DNA of 7,419 bases from contig JASHTP010000540.1 in the NCBI GenBank assembly GCA_030040495.1, positions 1 through 7,419 of the forward strand. The letters run 5' to 3'. Source of the stretch: Alphaproteobacteria bacterium (GTDB taxonomy: Bacteria > Pseudomonadota > Alphaproteobacteria > ATCC43930 > CGMCC-115725). Numbering within the stretch: the first letter of the stretch is position 1; every line of letters begins with the position of its first letter. The position numbers and the translations under genes are program-made. The notes beneath the pieces were generated by a model that saw only the letters and a list, made by a program, of their open reading frames with translations, was not told the DNA's origin and made no database searches. Of this stretch, positions 1 through 5,757 are shown piece by piece.

Positions 1-2
1 GC

Positions 3-1592
3 CAGCCGCCGACCACCGCCGGCGGCGCGGCGCCGAAGGCCCTCGCCGAGGTGCTGGCCGAGACGCCGAGGGTCAAGATCGTGACGCCGCGGCTCCAAGG
101 CTCAATCAGCCTCGTCGGCGCGCAGCTCGACGATCTGGTCTTGCGCGACTATCACGAGACCGTCGACAAGAACAGCCCCGACATCGACCTGCTCGCGCCC
201 GACGGCACCGAGCATCCCTATTACGCCGATTTCGGCTGGGTCGGCCCCAAGGGCTCGACGGTCAAGGTGCCCGACGACAAGACGCGCTGGACCGCCTCGG
301 CGACGGAGCTGACGCCGCAGCAGCCGATCGACCTCACCTGGGACAATGGCGAGGGGCTGCGCTTCACCCGCCATTACGCCATCGACGACAATTACATGTT
401 CACCGTCACCCAGACGGTCGAGAATCTCTCGGAAAAGCCGGTGACGCTCGCGAATTTCGCGCGCATCGTCCGCGTCGGCGAGACCGAGGGGCCGAAGACC
501 TACCTGCTGCATGAAGGGCCGATCGCCGTGCTCAACGGCGTGCTGCATGATGGCGGCTGGTGGGCGGCGCCGGACGACTACAATTACGACAACGTGAAGA
601 AGAAGCCGGTGACCGGCGAGAGCGTCGGCGGCTGGCTCGGCTTCACCGACAAGTACTGGCTGACCGCGCTCATCCCGCCGCAGCAGGAGCAGGTGACGAC
701 CGAGGTGCGCTACAACGGCGAAGGCCACCGCGACGTCTTCCAGGCCGACTATTCCGGCAACGAGCAGACGGTGGCGCCGCACGCCAGGCTCAGCACCGAG
801 GACCGGCTCTTCGCCGGCGCCAAGGAGGTGCACCTGCTCGACAATTACGAAAGCGCGCTCGGCATTCCGCGCTTCGACCGCGCCATCGATTTCGGCCTGT
901 TCTACTGGATCACCAAGCCGATCTTCCTGACGCTCGACTTCTTCTACCACCAGATCGGCAATTTCGGCCTCGCCATCATGCTGCTCACCGTCATCATCAA
1001 GCTCCTCTTCTTCCCGCTCGCCAACAAATCCTACCGGGCGATGGGCAAGATGAAGGCGCTGCAGCCGGAGGTGCAGAAGCTGAAGGAGCGCTTCGGCGAG
1101 GACAAGGCGCGGCTCAACCAGGAGATGATGGCGCTCTACAAGCGCGTCGGCGCCAATCCCATGGCGGGCTGCCTGCCGATCTTCATCCAGATTCCGGTGT
1201 TCTTCTCGCTCTACAAGGTGCTCTACGTCACCATCGAGATGCGCCATCAGCCCTTCTTCGGCTGGATCCACGACCTGTCGGCGCCCGACCCCACCAGCTT
1301 CGTCAATCTCTTCGGCCTGCTGCCCTTCACCACGCCGCACATCTCCTTCCTGATGGTCGGCGCCTGGCCGATCATCATGGGCTTCACCCAGTTCCTGCAG
1401 CAGAAGCTGAGCCCGCAGGCGATGGACCCGGTGCAGGCGAAGATGTTCATGATCCTGCCGGTGGTCTTCACCTACATGCTGTCGCAATTCGCCGCCGGGC
1501 TCGTCATCTACTGGTCCTGGAACAATCTGCTGTCGATCGCGCAGCAATGGCTGATCATGCGCCGCTCGGCGGTGGCGCCGGCCACCGCCTGA
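3..1592 (+). CDS. yidC: Membrane protein insertase YidC, 5'-truncated by window edge
   Basis: YidC inserts and folds inner-membrane proteins, alone or with SecYEG. The frame is open to the left edge, so the start lies outside; a GTG at 51 is internal, not a convincing start. About 529 residues are visible; the N-terminal transmembrane helix and part of the linker are missing. Numbering from the GTG codon, residues 1-270 form the periplasmic P1 domain. The conserved five-helix core follows, with hydrophobic segments near 281-298, 304-323, 372-393, 430-448 and 466-495. The cytoplasmic loop KMKALQPEVQKLKERFGEDK (333-352) and the NPMAGCLPIFIQIPVFFSLY segment (369-388) are typical. Lys317 (TVIIKLLFFPL) sits where E. 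coli has the groove arginine Arg366, a conservative basic swap. There is no long basic C-terminal tail. engB follows after 14 bases. The identification is secure; only the 5' end is unknown. Confidence 0.98.
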   Translation, partial: QPPTTAGGAAPKALAEVLAETPRVKIVTPRLQGSISLVGAQLDDLVLRDYHETVDKNSPDIDLLAPDGTEHPYYADFGWVGPKGSTVKVPDDKTRWTASATELTPQQPIDLTWDNGEGLRFTRHYAIDDNYMFTVTQTVENLSEKPVTLANFARIVRVGETEGPKTYLLHEGPIAVLNGVLHDGGWWAAPDDYNYDNVKKKPVTGESVGGWLGFTDKYWLTALIPPQQEQVTTEVRYNGEGHRDVFQADYSGNEQTVAPHARLSTEDRLFAGAKEVHLLDNYESALGIPRFDRAIDFGLFYWITKPIFLTLDFFYHQIGNFGLAIMLLTVIIKLLFFPLANKSYRAMGKMKALQPEVQKLKERFGEDKARLNQEMMALYKRVGANPMAGCLPIFIQIPVFFSLYKVLYVTIEMRHQPFFGWIHDLSAPDPTSFVNLFGLLPFTTPHISFLMVGAWPIIMGFTQFLQQKLSPQAMDPVQAKMFMILPVVFTYMLSQFAAGLVIYWSWNNLLSIAQQWLIMRRSAVAPATA

Positions 1593-1606
1593 CGCCGCGC
1601 TCGGCG

Positions 1607-2281
1607 ATGGTCGCGGCCGCCGTCCATCCGCCGACGGCGGCGCCCGACGGCGCGGCCGAGGAGGAAGGCCGCCTGCTCTTCGCGCAGCCCTGCGACTTCG
1701 TCGCCGGCGCGGCGAGCGATGCGGCGATGCCGGCCGACGGCCTGCCCGAGATCGCCTTCGCCGGCCGCTCCAATGTCGGCAAATCGAGCCTGCTCAACGC
1801 GCTCACCGGGCGCCGCACGCTGGCGCGCGTGTCGCACACGCCGGGACGCACGCAGCAGCTCAATTTCTTCGCCCTCGGCGGGCGGCTGATGCTGGTCGAC
1901 CTGCCCGGCTACGGCTTCGCCCAGGCCTCGAAGAAGCAGGTGGCGAGCTGGACCAGCGTGACCCGGCGCTATCTCAAAGGGCGCGCCGGGCTGCGCCGCG
2001 TCCTGCTGCTGGTCGATGCGCGCCACGGCATCAAGGAGGCGGACCGGCCGATCATGGACCTCCTCGACGAGGCCGCCGTCTCCTTCCAGATCGTGCTGAC
2101 CAAGACCGACAAGGTGCCGGCCGCGGCGCTCGCGGCGCGGCTCGACGCGATCGCCCGCGAGCTCGCGCGCCATGTCGCGGCGCATCCCGCCATCCATCTG
2201 ACGAGCGCGCATGAGGGCAGCGGCGTCGCCGCGCTGCGCGCCAGCCTCGCCGCGCTGGCGGCGCCGGGCGCGCCGCGGTAG
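1607..2281 (+). CDS. engB: Ribosome biogenesis GTP-binding protein EngB (YihA/YsxC)
   Basis: This is a 224-residue TrmE-Era-EngA-EngB-type GTPase that helps assemble the 50S ribosomal subunit. All GTPase motifs are visible: G1 GRSNVGKS at 53-60, the switch I threonine in HTPGRTQQ (Thr78), G3 DLPGYG at 98-103, G4 TKTD at 165-168 and G5 TSA at 199-201. DLPGYGFA and the GRTQQLNFF segment are diagnostic of EngB among related GTPases. The ATG at 1607 was chosen because it lies just after the yidC stop. The reading frame stays open far upstream, but that part overlaps yidC in another frame and does not resemble EngB. The start leaves an alanine-rich N-terminal extension of about 45 residues before the G domain, a common feature in alphaproteobacteria. 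No clear Shine-Dalgarno sequence is seen. It is probably co-transcribed with yidC and argB, an order common in this class. Confidence 0.97.
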   Translation: MVAAAVHPPTAAPDGAAEEEGRLLFAQPCDFVAGAASDAAMPADGLPEIAFAGRSNVGKSSLLNALTGRRTLARVSHTPGRTQQLNFFALGGRLMLVDLPGYGFAQASKKQVASWTSVTRRYLKGRAGLRRVLLLVDARHGIKEADRPIMDLLDEAAVSFQIVLTKTDKVPAAALAARLDAIARELARHVAAHPAIHLTSAHEGSGVAALRASLAALAAPGAPR

Positions 2282-2293
2282 ATTGCCCGCGCC

Positions 2294-3196
2294 ATGACCG
2301 AGAAGCTCCCGGGCATCGACCCCGCCAGCAAGGCCGCGACGCTCGCCGCCGCGCTGCCCTATATGCGCCGCTATGCCGGCAAGACCGTGGTCGTCAAATA
2401 TGGCGGCCATGCCATGGGCGACGAGCATCTCGCCGACATGTTCGCCCAGGACGTGGTGCTGCTGAAGCAGATCGGCATGAACCCGGTGGTCGTCCATGGC
2501 GGCGGGCCGCAGATCGGCCAGATGCTGGAGCGGCTCAAGATCAAGAGCTCCTTCATCGACGGCTTGCGCGTCACCGACCGCGAGACGGTCGAGATCGTCG
2601 AGATGGTGCTGTCGGGCTCGATCAACAAGCAGCTCGTCTCCGCCATCAACAATGCCGGCGGGCTCGCCATCGGGCTTTCCGGCAAGGACGCCAACCTGAT
2701 CCGGGCAAGGAAGCTCGAGCGCACGCGGCGCGAGAGCGACAGCCACATCGAGAAGGTGCTCGATTTGGGATTCGTCGGCGAGCCGCAGGTGATCAACGCC
2801 GGCGTGCTGGAGCTCTTCGAGCGCTCCTCCATCATCCCGGTGATCGCGCCGATCGGCGTCGGCGCGTCGGGCGAGACCTTCAACATCAATGCCGACACGG
2901 CGGCGGGCGCGGTGGCGGCCGCGGTCAAGGCGATCCGGCTGCTGATGCTCACCGACGTCAAGGGCGTGCTCGACAAGGAGAAGCGGCTGCTGCAGGACCT
3001 GACGCTCGCCGAGGTGCGCGCGCTCATCGCCGACGGCACCATCCAGGGCGGCATGATCCCCAAGATCGAGACCTGCGTCGAGGCGGTGGAAGGCGGCGTC
3101 GAGGCCGCCGTCATCATCGACGGCCGCGTGCCGCACGCGATCCTGCTCGAGCTCTTCGCCGAAGGCGCCGGCACCCTCATCCGCAAGCAGCGCTAG
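2294..3196 (+). CDS. argB: Acetylglutamate kinase ArgB, arginine-sensitive type
   Basis: ArgB phosphorylates N-acetyl-L-glutamate with ATP in the cytoplasm, the second and usually controlled step of arginine synthesis. The 300-residue protein has the full amino-acid-kinase fold. Visible elements are VVKYGGHAM (33-41) with catalytic Lys35, the substrate loop VHGGGPQI (68-75), substrate Arg92 in GLRVTD, FNINADTAAG (196-205) with Asn199 and Asp201, the nucleotide region LLMLTDVKGVL (216-226) and transition-state Lys257 in GGMIPKIE. Residue roles are assigned by analogy with E. coli ArgB. Compared with the roughly 258-residue E. coli enzyme it has an extra N-terminal stretch of about 28 residues predicted helical. 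It also has the C-terminal pattern HAILLELFAEGAGTLI (281-296). Both are known marks of hexameric, arginine-inhibited kinases. The start ATG lies 12 bases after engB; no strong ribosome binding site is visible. It is probably the last gene of its operon. Confidence 0.99.
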   Translation: MTEKLPGIDPASKAATLAAALPYMRRYAGKTVVVKYGGHAMGDEHLADMFAQDVVLLKQIGMNPVVVHGGGPQIGQMLERLKIKSSFIDGLRVTDRETVEIVEMVLSGSINKQLVSAINNAGGLAIGLSGKDANLIRARKLERTRRESDSHIEKVLDLGFVGEPQVINAGVLELFERSSIIPVIAPIGVGASGETFNINADTAAGAVAAAVKAIRLLMLTDVKGVLDKEKRLLQDLTLAEVRALIADGTIQGGMIPKIETCVEAVEGGVEAAVIIDGRVPHAILLELFAEGAGTLIRKQR

Positions 3197-3219
3197 GGCG
3201 AACTCGAAGAGTTCGTCCC
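3196..3219 (+). terminator. Stem-loop immediately after the argB stop
   Basis: The last base of the argB stop codon begins an inverted repeat. CGAACTC (3199-3205) and GAGTTCG (3209-3215) pair perfectly across a GAA loop. The stem extends by GGG with CCC (3196-3198 with 3217-3219) past one unpaired T at 3216. No T-run follows, so it is not a classical intrinsic terminator. It may instead protect the 3' end of the transcript or act with the hairpins that follow. The structure is seen directly; the function is inferred from position. Confidence 0.5.
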
Positions 3220-3230
3220 TGGCGGCGTCA

Positions 3231-3283
3231 GCGATTGCGCAGCAATCGCGCGAGCCGCTCGCCCGCAGGCGGAGTCATCCGCC
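3231..3283. repeat. Chain of three short hairpins downstream of argB
   Basis: Three perfect inverted repeats follow each other almost without gap. GCGATTGC (3231-3238) pairs with GCAATCGC (3242-3249) around a GCA loop. GCGAG (3250-3254) pairs with CTCGC (3258-3262) around CCG. GGCGGA (3268-3273) pairs with TCCGCC (3278-3283) around GTCA. Together with the hairpin at the argB stop and the larger one at 3303-3331 they form an array of five stems in about 135 bases. This is typical of dispersed intergenic palindromic elements, but copies elsewhere in the genome cannot be checked here. Confidence 0.5.
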
Positions 3284-3302
3284 GCACCCCACCTCATCCC
3301 GA

Positions 3303-3331
3303 CCCTCTCCGCCCCAGCGGGGCGGAGAGGG
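3303..3331. terminator. Perfect 13-bp stem-loop between convergent operons
   Basis: CCCTCTCCGCCCC (3303-3315) is exactly complementary to GGGGCGGAGAGGG (3319-3331) around a three-base AGC loop. It is the most stable structure in the gap and lies between operons that face each other, so it could stop RNA polymerase from either side. No T-run follows on either strand, which argues against a simple intrinsic terminator. From general familiarity, hairpins built on CCCTCTCC and GGAGAGGG recur in intergenic regions of Hyphomicrobiales genomes, so a dispersed repeat is an equally good reading. Confidence 0.55.
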
Positions 3332-3354
3332 GGTAAGCCGATGGCGCCGTGCAA

Positions 3355-3370
3355 TGTTTCGCGTGAAACA
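3355..3370. promoter_or_regulatory. parS: parS-like ParB-binding site
   Basis: The 16 bases TGTTTCGCGTGAAACA differ from the widely conserved chromosomal parS consensus TGTTTCACGTGAAACA only at the seventh position (G for A). The flanking A at 3354 and T at 3371 extend the palindrome, giving arms ATGTTTC and GAAACAT around GCGT. ParB binds such sites, spreads, and with ParA and SMC organises and segregates the replication origin region. The site lies in non-coding DNA between convergent operons, a plausible location. A 15-of-16 match to a long palindrome in very GC-rich DNA is unlikely by chance, but binding has not been shown and no parA or parB is in the window. Confidence 0.65.
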
Positions 3371-3371
3371 T

Positions 3372-3600
3372 CGGCGGGGATCCCGCTACGCCGTTGCGCG
3401 TGCCTTTTGCGCCGAAACCGCCGGGAGGGGTGTTCCAGTGGGGTACTCCCCTGGACAGATTTTTTACCACGGGCCAAGGCGTGGCGCGCGGCGCCGGCGT
3501 GCCTTGATACGCCATGTCAAAGAGCGATCTCCAATGTTACCACGGCACCCCTTGGCGCGGGGCCTGGCGTTGCAGTCCGATGTGCGTCCTGCAGCTTCGG
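3372..3600. other. Remainder of intergenic gap, no convincing gene
   Basis: These 229 bases separate the parS-like site from the end of the minus-strand operon. Short open frames run through on both strands, but none has a good ribosome binding site or a recognisable product. Some only exist because the parS-like palindrome supplies an ATG. I see no tRNA-like fold. The notable structures are the near-palindrome with T-run at 3435-3465 and a GC-rich hairpin, CAAGGC (3475-3480) with GCCTTG (3501-3506), enclosing an inner GGCGC/GCGCC stem. A nine-base direct repeat, TTACCACGG, occurs at 3464-3472 and 3537-3545. Confidence 0.5.
3435..3465 (+). terminator. Near-palindrome followed by T6 run, weak terminator candidate
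   Basis: Positions 3435-3454 form a 20-base near-palindrome centred on TA, with CCAG and GGGG arms and one true mismatch plus one G-T pair. A run of six T (3460-3465) follows after five bases. This is the only T-run in the gap and would suit a transcript from the argB side. The 5-base spacer and the distance of about 240 bases from the argB stop make it a weak intrinsic terminator candidate; a protein-binding palindrome is also possible. Confidence 0.3.
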
Positions 3601-4203
3601 CTAGGCCGCCTTGTCCTCGCGCGTCGCAGCGCGCTGCGCGTCGTCGAGCGCGGCCATGAGCGCGGCGGCGGCGGCGGTGTCATCGCCGGCGAGCGCGAGG
3701 CGGGCGACGTCGCCGGTGAGGATGCGCTGCCAGAAGCGCCGGCGCGCGGCGAAATCGGGCAGGCGGCGCTTCACCAGCGGGCGGAAGCGGCCGGCGAGCG
3801 CGGCGAGCGCGCCGAGGCGGAGCGGCAGGACGAGATCGAGCCATTGCCGCACGAGGCGCGCCAGCATCGGCGTCGCGCCGCCGGTGCCGATGGCGACCGT
3901 CACCGGGCCGCGCTCCACCACCGCCGGCATCAGGAAGCTGCAGAGGCGCGGCTCGTCGATGACGTTGACCGGGATGGCGCGCGCCTGCGCCTCGCGCGCG
4001 ACCTCTTCGCCCAAGCCAAGGCTCGCGCCGGCGACGAAGACCAGCGCCATGCCGTCGAGCATGGCGGGCGCGAAGCCGCGGGCGAGCTGCACCGAAGCGC
4101 CAGCGCGGGAAAGCGCCGCCGCCCGGCTCGCCGCCGCCTCGCCGCCGCCGATGACCAGGCAGCGCCGCCCCTTGAGCTCGAGGAAGATCGGGAACGCGCC
4201 CAT
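3601..4203 (-). CDS. cysG: Short CysG: precorrin-2 dehydrogenase / sirohydrochlorin ferrochelatase
   Basis: This 200-residue protein matches the N-terminal half of CysG (like yeast Met8p), which oxidises precorrin-2 with NAD+ and inserts Fe2+ to give siroheme. It starts with the typical FPIFLELKGRRCLVIGGGEA (4-23), a Rossmann glycine loop. NVIDEPRLCSFLMPAVVERG (80-99) carries Asp83, aligned with the catalytic Asp of CysG. GTGGATPMLARLVR (106-119) begins the dimerisation and chelatase part. The C-terminal methyltransferase (SUMT) domain of full CysG is absent, so uroporphyrinogen methylation must be supplied by another gene. Residues 34-60 run from the second Rossmann strand directly to the RGFAPAMLDG segment, lacking about 25 residues usually found between them. 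Its ATG shares one base with the stop of the upstream flavoprotein (TGATG), so the start is well fixed. It is the last gene of the minus-strand operon and probably supplies the cofactor of the reductase two genes upstream. Confidence 0.9.
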   Translation of the reverse strand: MGAFPIFLELKGRRCLVIGGGEAAASRAAALSRAGASVQLARGFAPAMLDGMALVFVAGASLGLGEEVAREAQARAIPVNVIDEPRLCSFLMPAVVERGPVTVAIGTGGATPMLARLVRQWLDLVLPLRLGALAALAGRFRPLVKRRLPDFAARRRFWQRILTGDVARLALAGDDTAAAAALMAALDDAQRAATREDKAA

Positions 4204-5753
4204 CAGTAGACGTCGCGCAGATAGCGCCTGTCGCGCGACAGCGCCGCGAGATAGGCCTTGGCCTCGCCGAGCGAGCGGCGGCCCTGGCGCGCGACGATGG
4301 CGGCGAGCGCCGCGTCGACGTCGCGCGCCATGCGGGCGGCGCCGCAGACATAGAGAGCGGCGCCGTCCTCGAGCCAGGACCAGAGCTCGGCCGAGCTCTC
4401 GCGCATGCGGTGCTGGACATAGACGCGCTCCGCCTGGTCGCGCGAGAAGGCGCAGTCGAGCCGGCTCAGCAGCCCGTCGCGCTGGTAGCCCCGGAACTCC
4501 TCCTCGTAGAGGAAGTCGCAGGATCGGCGCTGGTCGCCGAAGAAGAGCCAGTTGCGGCCGGCGGCGCCGCGGGCGCGGCGCTCCTGCAGAAAGGCGCGGA
4601 ACGGCGCGATGCCGGTGCCGGGCCCGATCATGATGATCGGCGCGCCGCCATCCGGCGGCAGGCGGAAGCCGTGCGCGGCCTGGACGAAGACCGGCACCTC
4701 GGCGCCGGCCGCCGCGCGCTCGGCCAGGAAGGTGGAGGCGATGCCCTTGCGCAGGCGGCCGTGCTTCTGATAGCGCACCGCGGCGACGGTGAGATGCACC
4801 TCGCCCGCAACCGCGCTCGGCGACGAGGCGATCGAATAGAGGCGCGGCTGCAGCACGCCCAGCGCCGAGACCAGCTCCTGCACCGGCGGGCGCGCCGAGG
4901 GGAAGGCGCGCAAGAGATCGAGCAGATCCGCGTCCTCGGGCTGCGCGCCGGGATAACCTTCGGCGAGCGCCTGGAGCCGCTGCGATTCGCCGTGGTCGGG
5001 GGCGCGCGAGGCGAGCACCTCGATCGCCGCGTCGGACGGACGGCCGATGTCGCAGACCAGCCGCAGCGCCTCGATCAGGCGGCGGCGGCTGCCGTCGGGG
5101 CAGTCGACCTCCTGCGCCGCGTCGGCGCCGAGACAGTCGATCACGTCCGCCACCAGCTCCGGGCAGTTCGCCGCCTGCACGCCGAAGCTGTCGCCGACCT
5201 CGTAGCGGAGCCCGCTGCCGGCGATGTCGAAGACGACGTGGCGCGTGTCCTTCTCCGAGCCCGCGCCGTTGAGCGGGCGGGCGAGCGCGAAGCGCGCCGG
5301 CGCCGGCGCGCGCGTTGCGGAGGCCGCGGCCGGCGCCGCAAGCAAGACCGGAGCAGTCGGGGCCTGCTCCATCAGCTCCTTCAACGCGCGCGCCGTCTCC
5401 TTGCCGCCGGGAACGCAGCGGCTGAGGCTCGCCTCGGCGCCCGACGCGATGGCCTCCGCATAGGTCCGGCAGAGATAGCCGCATTGGCCGCAATCGAGCT
5501 GCGCCATCGCCGCCATCAGCCGCCGCTCGCGCTTGCGGCCCTGGGCGAGCGTAAGCCGCTCCTCGAGCGGCAGCGCCGGATCGTGCCAGGGGAAATCCTC
5601 TTCCGGCTCGGCGGGCGCGGCGGCCGGCGCGGCGGCAGCGGCGATCGTCGCGCCGTCGGCGCCGAAATAGGCGGCGAGCCAGCCATTGAGCCAGGCGCGC
5701 TGCGGCGCGGTGAAAGGCGCGTTCTCCGGGATGAGCGGCGCGATGTGGCTCAT
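4203..5753 (-). CDS. cysJ: CysJ-like NAD(P)H flavoprotein with Fe-S module replacing FMN domain
   Basis: This 516-residue protein is the likely electron donor subunit for the adjacent reductase. After an N-terminal FTAPQRAWLNGW motif and an Ala/Pro linker, residues 83-120 hold Cys88, Cys91, Cys95 and Cys113 in CGQCGYLC...CVPGG, close to the four-cysteine Fe-S domain of RnfB and corrinoid proteins. Residues 152-516 form a ferredoxin-reductase module of the CysJ/P450-reductase class: FAD motif RLYSIASS (304-311), RKGIASTF (335-342), NAD(P)H loop GPGTGIAPFRAFLQER (377-392), FFGDQRRSCDFLYEEE (404-419), YVCGAARMARDV (468-479) and the CysJ-like end RRYLRDVY with flavin-stacking Tyr516. The flavodoxin (FMN) domain of true CysJ is absent, so electrons probably pass from FAD to the Fe-S cluster. 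Such proteins are commonly annotated sulfite reductase alpha subunit. The ATG lies 4 bases after the upstream stop. Confidence 0.9.
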   Translation of the reverse strand: MSHIAPLIPENAPFTAPQRAWLNGWLAAYFGADGATIAAAAAPAAAPAEPEEDFPWHDPALPLEERLTLAQGRKRERRLMAAMAQLDCGQCGYLCRTYAEAIASGAEASLSRCVPGGKETARALKELMEQAPTAPVLLAAPAAASATRAPAPARFALARPLNGAGSEKDTRHVVFDIAGSGLRYEVGDSFGVQAANCPELVADVIDCLGADAAQEVDCPDGSRRRLIEALRLVCDIGRPSDAAIEVLASRAPDHGESQRLQALAEGYPGAQPEDADLLDLLRAFPSARPPVQELVSALGVLQPRLYSIASSPSAVAGEVHLTVAAVRYQKHGRLRKGIASTFLAERAAAGAEVPVFVQAAHGFRLPPDGGAPIIMIGPGTGIAPFRAFLQERRARGAAGRNWLFFGDQRRSCDFLYEEEFRGYQRDGLLSRLDCAFSRDQAERVYVQHRMRESSAELWSWLEDGAALYVCGAARMARDVDAALAAIVARQGRRSLGEAKAYLAALSRDRRYLRDVY

Positions 5754-5757
5754 GGCG

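Noticed and set aside
51..53. GTG at 51 as the yidC start
   Set aside because: The frame continues upstream without a stop, and starting here would leave out the conserved N-terminal membrane helix.
560..1606. Upstream extension of the engB reading frame across yidC
   Set aside because: It overlaps a conserved yidC frame, reads as low-complexity Arg/Ala/Gln, and EngB proteins start close to the ATG at 1607.
102..3136. Long minus-strand open frames opposite yidC, engB and argB (102-1547, 1508-3136, 1969-2331, 2371-3186)
   Set aside because: They are low-complexity Arg/Ala/His-rich translations typical of antisense frames in GC-rich DNA, and they lie opposite genes with clear family motifs.
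3504..3540. Promoter-like TTGATA on the plus strand and TTGACA on the minus strand
   Set aside because: Neither has a credible -10 box at 16-18 bases, and neither has a gene placed to use it.
3193..3659. Small open frames in the intergenic gap (3193-3477 and 3294-3515 minus; 3341-3604 and 3354-3659 plus)
   Set aside because: They run through hairpins and the parS-like palindrome, which itself supplies ATG codons, and two overlap neighbouring genes; no ribosome binding site or known family supports them. Conservation in relatives would be needed to revive one.
4204..5493. Upstream extension of the cysG reading frame across the flavoprotein gene
   Set aside because: The translation is Arg/Ala-rich shadow; conserved CysG sequence begins exactly at the ATG at 4203.
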